A stretch of 64,000 bases of DNA from Acidobacteriaceae bacterium (lineage in GTDB: Bacteria > Acidobacteriota > Terriglobia > Terriglobales > Acidobacteriaceae). Positions 28,961 to 37,585 of the stretch are shown here, in pieces. The DNA lies in NCBI GenBank assembly GCA_003138515.1, contig PLGG01000015.1, forward strand, positions 187,344 through 251,343, written 5' to 3'. The position numbers and the translations under genes are program-made. The notes under the pieces are model-generated. The model ran no database searches, was not told the DNA's origin, and was given only the letters and a program-made list of their open reading frames with translations. Position 1 is the stretch's first letter, and each line of letters begins with the position of its first letter.

Positions 28961-29998
28961 ATGATGCGCATTCCCCGCGCATTCCTCCTGTTGATGGTAG
29001 GCCTGGTTTTCGCGGCGGCAGCTTTCCCGCGCGGGCATGCCCAGGGGGCACTGCTGTTGCAGGACTCCGATGGCTTATCTGCTGCGCTGAGTCCCACTGG
29101 CCACACCTCGGTCTATTTTGCGCGCATCTGCGCCGCGTCACTCACTCGACTACGTCGATGCGCGCCGGGCGAGCTGGGCATGGTGATCGCGCGCCACAGA
29201 CACATCGCAGGCTACGATTGGCTGGCCGTGCCATTGATTCCATATCTCTATTCGGTTGAGGCCGCCTCCGAGGTCCCGGCGAAAGTGAGTCGCGAAGCGG
29301 TGCAGGAACTGCGCCTGAAGTATCACGATGAGCATCTGATGAGCCTGGGCGAGGACGTGCCGGCGGGCGGCGAGTTGCTTGGCGGATTGAATGAGATAGT
29401 GGGCGCAGCCTACGAACGGCGCATCTACGCCCTCCGCTTTGAAACTTCCGAGGAGCAGGACGACGCATTCATCGCCAGAATGAATGCCGATGTGAACCAA
29501 TCTCATTTCAGTTACCTCTTCAGGAATTGCGCCGACTTTTCCGGCGCGGTTCTCGACTTCTACTTCCCGCACACCTTCAAGCGGCGCATTCTTCCCGATC
29601 TTGGCGTGGTGACGCCGCGCCAGGTTGCTTACGAGCTGGCCAGATACGCCCGTCAACACCCCGAGATTCGGTTGACTGTGATGGAGATTCCTTTGGTCCC
29701 CGGCTATCACCGCAGTAGCCGGTTGGGCAAAAGCGCCGCCGCGTCGCTGATCGTCAGCGGCCTTGTGATCCCCATTGCCATTGTGAGCCCATATACGGCC
29801 GGGGCCATCGTCGCCGACGGCCTGGTATGGGGCCGCTATCCTCTCGGACTTGACCATGCGCGGGTGCTTTCCCCGGAGACCATGGCCATCCTGGCGGGCT
29901 CGGCGAACCTGAATGTTGCCGGGCAAGATCAGGGCGGCGAATCTCTGGAGGCGAGTGCCGCAGCGGAAGTGCGACTCTCGGGACCGGCCGAACAGTAA
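28961..29998 (+). CDS. secreted conserved hypothetical protein (DUF4105-like character uncertain)
   Basis: Signal-like N-terminus and FSYLFRNCADFSGAVLDFYFP motif; exact start uncertain (28946/28961/28964). Confidence 0.55.
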   Translation: MMRIPRAFLLLMVGLVFAAAAFPRGHAQGALLLQDSDGLSAALSPTGHTSVYFARICAASLTRLRRCAPGELGMVIARHRHIAGYDWLAVPLIPYLYSVEAASEVPAKVSREAVQELRLKYHDEHLMSLGEDVPAGGELLGGLNEIVGAAYERRIYALRFETSEEQDDAFIARMNADVNQSHFSYLFRNCADFSGAVLDFYFPHTFKRRILPDLGVVTPRQVAYELARYARQHPEIRLTVMEIPLVPGYHRSSRLGKSAAASLIVSGLVIPIAIVSPYTAGAIVADGLVWGRYPLGLDHARVLSPETMAILAGSANLNVAGQDQGGESLEASAAAEVRLSGPAEQ

Positions 29999-30029
29999 CG
30001 TATTTCTCCCGCGAAATCAGGAATTTGCG

Positions 30030-30045
30030 TGTGACTCGAATCACA
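30030..30045. promoter_or_regulatory. consensus-like CRP/FNR binding site upstream of uspA-like gene
   Basis: TGTGA-CTCGAA-TCACA, exact TGTGA-N6-TCACA palindrome about 100 bp before the start at 30144. Confidence 0.55.
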
Positions 30046-30143
30046 GGTGTGGGTGAATGGGGTCACTGCCCACCCTTGCGCTAGAAGCGCACACTCAGAG
30101 TCCAATGAGCGAGATAGCTATGATCCCCGGAGGAGAGTGAACC

Positions 30144-31082
30144 GTGAGCTTTGATCAAGGCTTGAAGACCATCGTGGTCGCGACTGACCTTGAGGGTCAG
30201 GCTGAGGCGGCATTGGAATACGCGCGCAAGCTGGCCACGAACTACGGGGCCCGAATCGTTCTGGCGCACGGGCTCGATCCGATGGAGTACGCAGCCGTGG
30301 AAGGGCTCCCCGGCGGTGTCGCAAGCCACCTGACCGAACAGGCTCGCAAAGTGCTGGACAAGCTGGCGGGCGACTTGCTCCGCGAGGGAATTCACAGCCA
30401 TTCCGAGGTCCGCCAAGGGACAGTTGCGGAGATGCTGGTGGATGTGGCGCGCCAGTACGAGGCCGGACTGATTGTGATTGGAACCAAGGGGATGGAGGGT
30501 GCCGGACCGGTAGTTGTGGGCTCCATCGCGGAGCAACTCGTCAGGTTGTCGCCTTGTCCGGTGCTGGCCGTTGCCGCGGACTGGAATGCAGGACCCAACC
30601 GGCCCAAGCCGGGCGGACCGGTTCTGCTCACAATGGAACAAAACGAATCTGCACCTGCTGCTGCCGCCACCGCCTACTCCCTGGCGAAGACCTTTGAGCG
30701 GCCATTGCTGGTGCTGCACGTTCGCACAGCCGCCGAGATTAGAGCCGGCAAGGATCCTTGCCTCGAGGCGGATTTTGGCGTCAAGCTTCCGCCGCGCAGT
30801 CACCATGCGCTCAGTGGGGGCTCAGGCTGGCTGCTCAACGAGGCTCCAGTGCATTGCCTCGTGAAGGACGGCGACCCTGCCGATGCCGTGGCAGAAGCGA
30901 TTGCCGAAAATCACCCCTGCATCCTTGTAGCCGGGGTAAAACGCTCGAGCGCCACGCCAGGGCCGCATGGCACGGCCTTTGCTTTGCTTTCGGCCTCGCG
31001 CGTGCCCGTTCTTTGCGTTCCGCCCGAACGGTCGCGCATTCAGTCGAAGTGGGAGATTGCGCTCCCCGTTGGGGCGCTGTAG
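30144..31082 (+). CDS. tandem universal stress protein (UspA family)
   Basis: KTIVVATDLEGQAEAALEYARKLA ... GLIVIGTKGMEGAGPVVVGSIAEQLVRLSPCPVLAV; second USP half follows. Confidence 0.9.
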   Translation: MSFDQGLKTIVVATDLEGQAEAALEYARKLATNYGARIVLAHGLDPMEYAAVEGLPGGVASHLTEQARKVLDKLAGDLLREGIHSHSEVRQGTVAEMLVDVARQYEAGLIVIGTKGMEGAGPVVVGSIAEQLVRLSPCPVLAVAADWNAGPNRPKPGGPVLLTMEQNESAPAAAATAYSLAKTFERPLLVLHVRTAAEIRAGKDPCLEADFGVKLPPRSHHALSGGSGWLLNEAPVHCLVKDGDPADAVAEAIAENHPCILVAGVKRSSATPGPHGTAFALLSASRVPVLCVPPERSRIQSKWEIALPVGAL

Positions 31083-31134
31083 CTGCGGGACACGCACTTC
31101 GGCGCATGGTCCTGATTGTTTTTCAGGGAAAAAT

Positions 31135-31166
31135 GGGCGGGTGAAAGGAGAAACCGCCCCGTTTTG
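31135..31166 (+). terminator. possible terminator after the usp gene
   Basis: GGGCGG-N13-CCGCCC followed by CGTTTTGT. Confidence 0.3.
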
Positions 31167-31333
31167 TCCAACCAAGAATCGAGCACAAATCCGGATAGTG
31201 AAAAGCTGGCGCAGCGGGATCGATGATCCATGCGACCGGTTTTGGCCCGCGTACATTCGAGCCGCACACCGGGAAGCGGAAAACAGTGGAAAGAGAAACC
31301 GAAACACCTTGGAACCGAAAGCAAAGCTGGGAA

Positions 31334-31840
31334 ATGGTTAACTTTCAACCAGATACGCGTTTGGAGCGCTTGGCCGCTGCATCGGCGCATCCGCTCGCGG
31401 AGTTGTTGGATTGCCCCCAGGATGCCGGTCGCCTGCTGAGCGGGGAGGCAAAATGCGTGGATTTTGAGCCCGGTGCGGTTGTCTTTCGCCAGCAAGGGCC
31501 GTGCAAAGGGCTCTACGTCGTGGTTTCGGGTGATTTTGTCCGCAAAGCGGAGCGCTTTGACATGCGCGTCACGCTGGGATCGGCGCGGCCGGGAGACCTG
31601 GTGGAGCTGGCCGCCGCGCTCGGAGACGGACATCATACCTATACCCTGAACGCAGTCACTTACGGATCGTTGCTGTTGTTGCCGATGGAAGCGCTGCACA
31701 GGTCGTTTGAAAGCTATCCACCGCTGCGGATGCGGCTCCTGGAGGAACTGGCGCGGGAGGTGTCGCGTGCCTATATCACCTGCTGCCTGACCCGCGTGAC
31801 GCCCGCCCGGCGCCACAGCAACGCGGCGGCGAGCGAATAG
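31334..31840 (+). CDS. cyclic-nucleotide-binding-domain protein (Crp-like, no recognisable C-terminal HTH)
   Basis: VDFEPGAVVFRQQGPCKGLYVVVSGDFVRKAE cNMP-binding-like beta roll; ends after the C-helix. Confidence 0.65.
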   Translation: MVNFQPDTRLERLAAASAHPLAELLDCPQDAGRLLSGEAKCVDFEPGAVVFRQQGPCKGLYVVVSGDFVRKAERFDMRVTLGSARPGDLVELAAALGDGHHTYTLNAVTYGSLLLLPMEALHRSFESYPPLRMRLLEELAREVSRAYITCCLTRVTPARRHSNAAASE

Positions 31841-31961
31841 AACACTCGCGAGTCCCGGAGTTGGGGTCTGAAGCGGAATAGACAAACTGAGAGCGGCCCG
31901 CGTGCCGAAGGGGGATTTGCGCTATACTTCACTTAGCCTTCAGCCCCCCGACGGTACACGT

Positions 31962-32675
31962 ATGGCTACGCTCCACTCGCATCACCCTCCGGAAGATTGC
32001 CTGAATTGTGAGCACCGCCATCTGCGGATGTTCTGCAATCTCACGCCTGAGGCACTGGCGGACTACGACCAGATCGGCATCATGATGAGCCACGCTCGCG
32101 GGGCCAAGCTGTTCTCAGAGGGCGACCCTGCGCGCAATGTCTTTGTCATCTGCTTCGGACAAGTCAAGATCTCCTCCACCTCGCGCGACGGCAAGACGAT
32201 GATTCTGAAGATCGCTGGGCCGGGCGACGTGATGGGGCTGAGCGCCGTGCTGGCCAACGTGCCGCACGAGGTAACGGCCGAGGCGATCGAGCCCTGTCAG
32301 GTAAAGACCGTCCGCAAGCAGGAGTTCATTGAGTTCCTGGGCCGGCACGGGATCGCATCCATGCACGCGGCGCAGTCGCTCAGTGGCGAGTACCTGACCG
32401 TGTTCCACGATGCCAAGCGGTTAGCGCTTTCAGGTTCGGCGGCGGGGCGTCTGGCACGCCTGCTTCTTGATTGGGGACGCTCAACAGCCAACGGCAAGTC
32501 GGAGATTCGCTTTACCATGGCGCTGACGCATGAGGAGATCGCCAACATGGCAGGCACCTCGCGCGAAACGGTGACGCGCCTGCTGAACCAGTTCAGGCGC
32601 GACCAGTGGATCACCATTAAGGGCACCAGCCTGACAATCCTGAAGCCGGACCTGCTGGAGCGGTTGACGGCGTAG
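31962..32675 (+). CDS. Crp/Fnr family transcriptional regulator
   Basis: LFSEGDPARNVFVICFGQVKISSTSRDGKTMILKIAGPGDVMGLS and HTH LTHEEIANMAGTSRETVTRLLNQFRRD; start 31962 chosen. Confidence 0.9.
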   Translation: MATLHSHHPPEDCLNCEHRHLRMFCNLTPEALADYDQIGIMMSHARGAKLFSEGDPARNVFVICFGQVKISSTSRDGKTMILKIAGPGDVMGLSAVLANVPHEVTAEAIEPCQVKTVRKQEFIEFLGRHGIASMHAAQSLSGEYLTVFHDAKRLALSGSAAGRLARLLLDWGRSTANGKSEIRFTMALTHEEIANMAGTSRETVTRLLNQFRRDQWITIKGTSLTILKPDLLERLTA

Positions 32676-32738
32676 ACGCGTCCTCCCCCTCGAAATCTTG
32701 CGAATCACGGTAATCCTCGAGCAGATGTGCTCGTGCAC

Positions 32739-33116
32739 TCACGCGGCGCGTTCTTTCCTGACGATGGGCAGATCGAGTTCGATGCGGTCGTGCGCAACCT
32801 TCGGGGCAATGCGTCCTCGGGGGCCGCGTTCTAGCCGTACCAGGCCGTAGTTAGCCATGGTCTTTAGCGTGCGGGAGAGGTTCGGCTTCCTGCGCCCGGA
32901 GAGTTGAGTCAATTCCTCGATCGAGTTCGGCGCCTTTTCCGCAATGAGTCGAAGTAAGTCGCGATTGCCGGCCGACAGCACCCTGGCGAAGGACTCCGTA
33001 GAAGGAAACCAGATGCGCGGCTCACGCGGCGCGAGTTTGCGCTGCCCGCGCGCGATCGCGAGAGTCATGGCTTTCATTTCTTTGTAGCTTGCGATTCCAA
33101 CTCTCAAAGTCTTCAT
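32739..33116 (-). CDS. HVO_A0114/MarR-like winged-helix DNA-binding protein, probable antitoxin
   Basis: SFARVLSAGNRDLLRLIAEKAPNSIEELTQLSGRRKPNLSRTLKTMANYGLVRLERG; overlaps the TumE-like gene. Confidence 0.75.
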   Translation of the reverse strand: MKTLRVGIASYKEMKAMTLAIARGQRKLAPREPRIWFPSTESFARVLSAGNRDLLRLIAEKAPNSIEELTQLSGRRKPNLSRTLKTMANYGLVRLERGPRGRIAPKVAHDRIELDLPIVRKERAA

Positions 33117-33466
33117 GGGAGCACTCCTCTCTCTTTCAGCACTGCGTCCACCTCCGCCCAGAAATCGGCAAGCAACGCGGCGGCATCGCTGTATTCATAA
33201 GGCCGAACGGCGCGGATACGGTGACGATGATCCTGCGGCTGGCCACGCTTTTGCCTCCCAACAGGATGAGCGTTGTCGAATCCAACCAGCCGCTGGCCAT
33301 CCCGTCCATGCAGAGTAAGCGAGTAATCCAGTCCGTGCGGCTTCTCCGGTGTGACCGGCACCTGATTGACCACGAAGCGGACCCAGTGCCCTCCTTCAGG
33401 GTCGACAACCAGCGTGAGGCCGTCCAGTTCGAGCAGCGTGTCAAGGGCGGGATCGTGCTTCCGCAT
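33113..33466 (-). CDS. DUF6516/TumE-like putative toxin
   Basis: GHWVRFVVNQVPVTPEKPHGLDYSLTLHGRDGQRLVGFDNAH ... HRHRIRAVRPYEYSDAAALLADFWAEVD. Confidence 0.75.
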   Translation of the reverse strand: MRKHDPALDTLLELDGLTLVVDPEGGHWVRFVVNQVPVTPEKPHGLDYSLTLHGRDGQRLVGFDNAHPVGRQKRGQPQDHRHRIRAVRPYEYSDAAALLADFWAEVDAVLKERGVLP

Positions 33467-33477
33467 ACTTGTTCAAT

Positions 33478-33496
33478 GTTATCAGTTCATCATAAC
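33478..33496. promoter_or_regulatory. inverted repeat, candidate operator of the TumE-like pair
   Basis: GTTAT-N9-ATAAC 11 nt upstream of the minus-strand start. Confidence 0.4.
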
Positions 33497-33570
33497 TCAT
33501 GCAACTCGCCTTCCTCCTGCCCTTCAAGGAGTGACAGCCAGGGTGCATGGCGTTTTGTTACTGTTGAGCC

Positions 33571-34968
33571 ATGGTCCAAGCCACTGCCCAACCATCGAAC
33601 ACCGCAATCGATCTTGAGTCCCTCGTCTCCGATGTCGTCGCACAGGCCATGAAGGCCGGCGCCAGCGATGCCGAAGCCGTCGCTCGAGAAGGCGACGAAT
33701 TCAGCGTGAACGTGCGCATGGGCGAGGTGGAAACTCTGAAGGAGTCCGGCTCTCGCGGGCTTGGGTTGCGGGCGTTTCTCGGCAAGCGATCCGGCTCGGC
33801 TTCGACCAGCGACCTGACTCCGGATGGAATTCGGCAGCTTGTTGAGGGGGCGCTTGCGCTGGCAAAGGTCACCGAAGAGGATCCGTTTTCTGGCTTGCCG
33901 GACGCTGGCGAATTCGGCTCCGCCTCCGGCGACCTGCACCTTTACTTCGACGATGTGTACTCGCTGGATGGAGCGGAGCGCATCGAGTGGGCGCGGCGCG
34001 CCGAGGCCGCGGCGATGGCTCCCGACCCGCGCATCACCAACTCTGACGGCGGCAGCTTCGACGCTGCCACGGGCCGGAAGGCGTTTGCCAACTCGCGCGG
34101 ATTCGTGGGTAGCTATCGCACCAGCTATGCGGGGGTTTCCGCTGCGCCGCTGGCCATGGACGCCAATGGCAAAATGCAGCGCGATGGCTGGTGGTCGAGC
34201 GCGCGGCGTCTCAAACTTCTCGAATCTCCTGAAGCTGTTGGCGCCGAAGCGGCGCGCCGCACGCTACGGCGCCTCGGTGCGCGGCGCGTGCCGACTCAGC
34301 GCGTTCCAACTGTCTTTGCTCCTGAAACTGCGCGGACGTTCGTCGGCTCGGTCTTCGAGGCCGCATCCGGCGACGCCATCTGGCGCACCGCATCGTTCCT
34401 CGCGGGCAAGCTTGGCGAGACGATTGGCGCGGCGAATCTGACCATCGTGGACGACAACACAATGCTGCTGCCCTCCGGCGTGGGGGGATTTGGGTCTTCG
34501 CCCTTCGACGACGAGGGCTTGCCTTCGTTGCGGACCGTTGTCGTCGAGCGTGGAAAGCTGCGTAATTACCTGCTGAACACTTACACCGCGCGCAAGCTGG
34601 GCATGAAGTCCACGCACAATGCCGCGCGAGGATTGGCAGGCGCGCCGGGGATCGGCTGCGGCAATCTTTACCTTGAGCCGGGAAATCTGACTCCCGAGGA
34701 GATCATCGGCGATGTTTCGGCGGGACTGTACGTCACGGGCCTGATGGGCTTTGGCACAAATCTCGTTACGGGCGACTACTCGCGCGGCGCGACGGGCCTT
34801 TGGATTGAGAACGGCCAGCTCACGCATGCCGTGGAAGAAGTCACGATCGCCGGGAACCTGGCCGAGATGCTGCGCAACGTAACGGCCATCGGCAACGATC
34901 TGGTCTTTCGCGGATCGGTGGCCTCCCCGACCATTCGTGTCGATGGAATGACAATCGCGGGGACGTGA
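33571..34968 (+). CDS. pmbA: TldD/PmbA family metallopeptidase
   Basis: NVRMGEVETLKESGSRGLGLRAFLGKRSGSASTSDLT ... GVGGFGSSPFDDEGLPSLRTVVVERGKLRNYLLNTYTARKLG. Confidence 0.9.
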   Translation: MVQATAQPSNTAIDLESLVSDVVAQAMKAGASDAEAVAREGDEFSVNVRMGEVETLKESGSRGLGLRAFLGKRSGSASTSDLTPDGIRQLVEGALALAKVTEEDPFSGLPDAGEFGSASGDLHLYFDDVYSLDGAERIEWARRAEAAAMAPDPRITNSDGGSFDAATGRKAFANSRGFVGSYRTSYAGVSAAPLAMDANGKMQRDGWWSSARRLKLLESPEAVGAEAARRTLRRLGARRVPTQRVPTVFAPETARTFVGSVFEAASGDAIWRTASFLAGKLGETIGAANLTIVDDNTMLLPSGVGGFGSSPFDDEGLPSLRTVVVERGKLRNYLLNTYTARKLGMKSTHNAARGLAGAPGIGCGNLYLEPGNLTPEEIIGDVSAGLYVTGLMGFGTNLVTGDYSRGATGLWIENGQLTHAVEEVTIAGNLAEMLRNVTAIGNDLVFRGSVASPTIRVDGMTIAGT

Positions 34969-34991
34969 GCACCGGCGCGTATGAATCGATC

Positions 34992-35879
34992 TCAGGCCGA
35001 GCGGAGCGTCACGAGCGCAATCTCCGGCGGGCAGTTGAAGCGAATCGGGACGCCGACGGTGCCGAGGCCGCGATTCACGTAGAGTTGCAGGCTCCCAAAA
35101 CGAAACCAACCCTCGACATACTTGCGGCCCAACAGCGGAAGAGCCAGAGGGCCCACGAGTGGCACGCGGATCTGGCCGCCGTGGGTGTGACCCGCGAGGA
35201 CAAGAGAGAGCGCCCGACCCGCTGGACCCGTCAAAAGATCGTCGACGTAGTCGGGTGCGTGGCATAGGAGCACGATGGGTTCGTGCGGCAGATTGCGGAT
35301 GGATTCGGGAATCGCCAGCTCGGGGTCGGGCGCGCCCTCGAGAGGATCGTCAAGCCCGGCAAGCCAGAATCTTTCGCCCGCACGTTCGATGGGCGCGTGC
35401 GCGTTATCGAGAACGGTGATGCCATTTGCGGTGAGCGCCGCGGAGACGTGTTCCCTTCCAACTACAACGTCGTGGTTGCCGAGCACGGCATAACGGTGGG
35501 GGCATTGGATCTGGTTGAGGAGGTTGGTGCACTCCCACGCTGCACTGACTGCGAATCTATTGGGCAGAGGCCCGTATGACACAAAATCGCCGGTGAGGAA
35601 AACCGCGTCGGGGTTCAAGCGGTTGACGTGGCGCACGGTGTCGCGAAGGAAGAACGGCTCAGTGTATTCGTCCATATGGATGTCGCTGAGTTGCGCGATG
35701 CGGAATCCGTCGAATGTCTGCGCAAGGCCGGGATTGAACACGTCGCGGTGCGTGGTTTCGATCAAATGCCGCTCGATCTCGCCGCCGTAGAGCGCGAGGC
35801 AGCCTGCGGCGCACGCGCTTGAGACCCGAAACCGGCGGCGCGTCATTGGCGCCTTAGAAATGGAGCGAGACACTGTCAT
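34992..35879 (-). CDS. calcineurin-like metallophosphoesterase (YaeI-like)
   Basis: RIAQLSDIHMDEYTEP, FLTGDFVSYG, VLGNHDVVVG, LSLVLAGHTHGGQIRVP. Confidence 0.92.
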   Translation of the reverse strand: MTVSRSISKAPMTRRRFRVSSACAAGCLALYGGEIERHLIETTHRDVFNPGLAQTFDGFRIAQLSDIHMDEYTEPFFLRDTVRHVNRLNPDAVFLTGDFVSYGPLPNRFAVSAAWECTNLLNQIQCPHRYAVLGNHDVVVGREHVSAALTANGITVLDNAHAPIERAGERFWLAGLDDPLEGAPDPELAIPESIRNLPHEPIVLLCHAPDYVDDLLTGPAGRALSLVLAGHTHGGQIRVPLVGPLALPLLGRKYVEGWFRFGSLQLYVNRGLGTVGVPIRFNCPPEIALVTLRSA

Positions 35880-35959
35880 TGTCCATGGTAGCGAAGTTCA
35901 GCGTGTGCAATCGCGTTCGAGCGGCCGAGTGGCTACGCTTGCCGGTTACCGCGCGGCGA

Positions 35960-36511
35960 TCAGGTGGCCGCCGGTTCGGACGGAACGCCGGCGAAATACT
36001 CGGCCACTTCGCGCCAATTGTTCACGCGGGCGAATCCAGTTGCGGCCAGGTTGTGCGGCGCGGTGTAAAGCAGTCCCTGACCCTCGAAGCGAACGAGATT
36101 CCTGGGCTGGTCGTCGATCAGGAAATCGGCGCGCAGGATGCTCTTGTTGCCGCAGAAGACGTAGTGCGTAGGCGGGATGAAGGGAAAGTGGCGCTGCAGC
36201 CAGCGGTATTTGGGACCGAGCGAGTTGGGCACAGCCATGGCCTGCGTGGCGATAAAGACCTCAAAGCGCTTGGAAAGATCTTCGAGCACAGTCTGGGAAT
36301 CGGGGATCACGTCCAGAACTTCGAAAAAATCTTCTGCGTCGAGAAAAGCGCGCAACTGAGCCTGGCGGTCGAGCGGAGTAATCTCCCAAAGGCCTTTGCC
36401 CGCGAGGTCTTCCGGCGTCACGTCTTCGTCGAAGGTCTGGTTGTAGCGGCGCAGGTGCTCGGCGAGGGTGTCCGCCATTACCTCGTCCATATCGACACAA
36501 ATGCGCTGCAC
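35960..36511 (-). CDS. 5'(3')-deoxyribonucleotidase (NT5C-type HAD)
   Basis: RICVDMDEVMADTLAEHLRRYN ... GNKSILRADFLIDDQPRNLVRFEGQGLLY. Confidence 0.85.
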   Translation of the reverse strand: MQRICVDMDEVMADTLAEHLRRYNQTFDEDVTPEDLAGKGLWEITPLDRQAQLRAFLDAEDFFEVLDVIPDSQTVLEDLSKRFEVFIATQAMAVPNSLGPKYRWLQRHFPFIPPTHYVFCGNKSILRADFLIDDQPRNLVRFEGQGLLYTAPHNLAATGFARVNNWREVAEYFAGVPSEPAAT

Positions 36512-36615
36512 GGGGAGATTCTCCTGGAGTGTGTGCTCAAGAAAAGGTTAGCAGGGTGCGGAACGGGATGCAGCGGCGTGGTCGGGAGAAGAAGAATTCC
36601 GCAGAATAGATTCGG

Positions 36616-37401
36616 CTACGCGCCCGCCACGCGGGGTTTGCGCGGGGCGCGGCCAGCGCCGGGGATCAATTCCGGTTGCGGCGCTTTGGGAGCGGGCGCT
36701 AATGCGGGATCCCAGTAGAGCAGGCGGCTGCAACTATCGCAGCTGAGCAGTTCGCCTTCGCGGAGCTGGTTCCAGACTTGCGGGCGCACCCCCATTCTGC
36801 AGCCTGTGCATTGCTGATTCTCAGCGCGGGCGATCCCTGTGCCGCGACCGGACGCGATGCGGTCAAAGCGCGCCAGCCAGTCGGAATCGATGGCCGCTCG
36901 AACAGCCTCGCGCTCCGCGTCCAGGCCGGCCAGCTCCGACGCCATTGCCTGCTGGCGCGCGGCGACGCTCGTGCGAACAGCGTCCACCTCGGCGGCAAGC
37001 TGCTCAACCTGGGCGCGCGTCTCGGCCAGCGCGGTCTCGTGCGCCTCGGTGCGCTCCAGGCTTGCGTATTCGTCGGCTTCCAGGCGGTCGGCTTCTGCAG
37101 TCGCGAATTGAATCTCGTGCTCAATCGCAACGGCCTGCTCGGGTGTTGTGACGGAGTCGACCTGAACGCGGAAGCGCGCGGCCTTCTGGCGATGCCCGTC
37201 GATATCCCGTTCTAGGCGCGTACGCATCGAGTCTTCGCGGGCCAGCGCGGCGGATAGATCGGCGGACTGCCGCTGGGCGGCGGCCAGCGCAGCCGCGGCC
37301 TGAGCAATCTCGGCAGGCAGCGCGCGCATCTGTTGGTTCAGGCGGGCCCGGTTCAGTTCGATCGCCTGGAGCTTTACGAGGTTTTCAATCAGCGCTTGCA
37401 T
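36616..37401 (-). CDS. zinc-ribbon/coiled-coil protein (C4-type zinc ribbon, DUF164-like)
   Basis: MQALIENLVKLQAIELNRAR ... CTGCRMGVRPQVWNQLREGELLSCDSCSRLLYWDP. Confidence 0.8.
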   Translation of the reverse strand: MQALIENLVKLQAIELNRARLNQQMRALPAEIAQAAAALAAAQRQSADLSAALAREDSMRTRLERDIDGHRQKAARFRVQVDSVTTPEQAVAIEHEIQFATAEADRLEADEYASLERTEAHETALAETRAQVEQLAAEVDAVRTSVAARQQAMASELAGLDAEREAVRAAIDSDWLARFDRIASGRGTGIARAENQQCTGCRMGVRPQVWNQLREGELLSCDSCSRLLYWDPALAPAPKAPQPELIPGAGRAPRKPRVAGA

Positions 37402-37585
37402 CCGTGAGAAGAAGTCTACGGCATGGGGGGGAGAGGCACCAAGCGAACGAGCGCGGCCGATGCGTCGGCGCGAATGCGAGTTCGGCCGCGGCGCGCGACC
37501 AATGAAGCGATGGATGCCATTCTGGCGTGAGCGTGCCCTGCGAGAATGGTCGCAGGCCGAGAACGGTCGCAATTGAGGATGAGCG

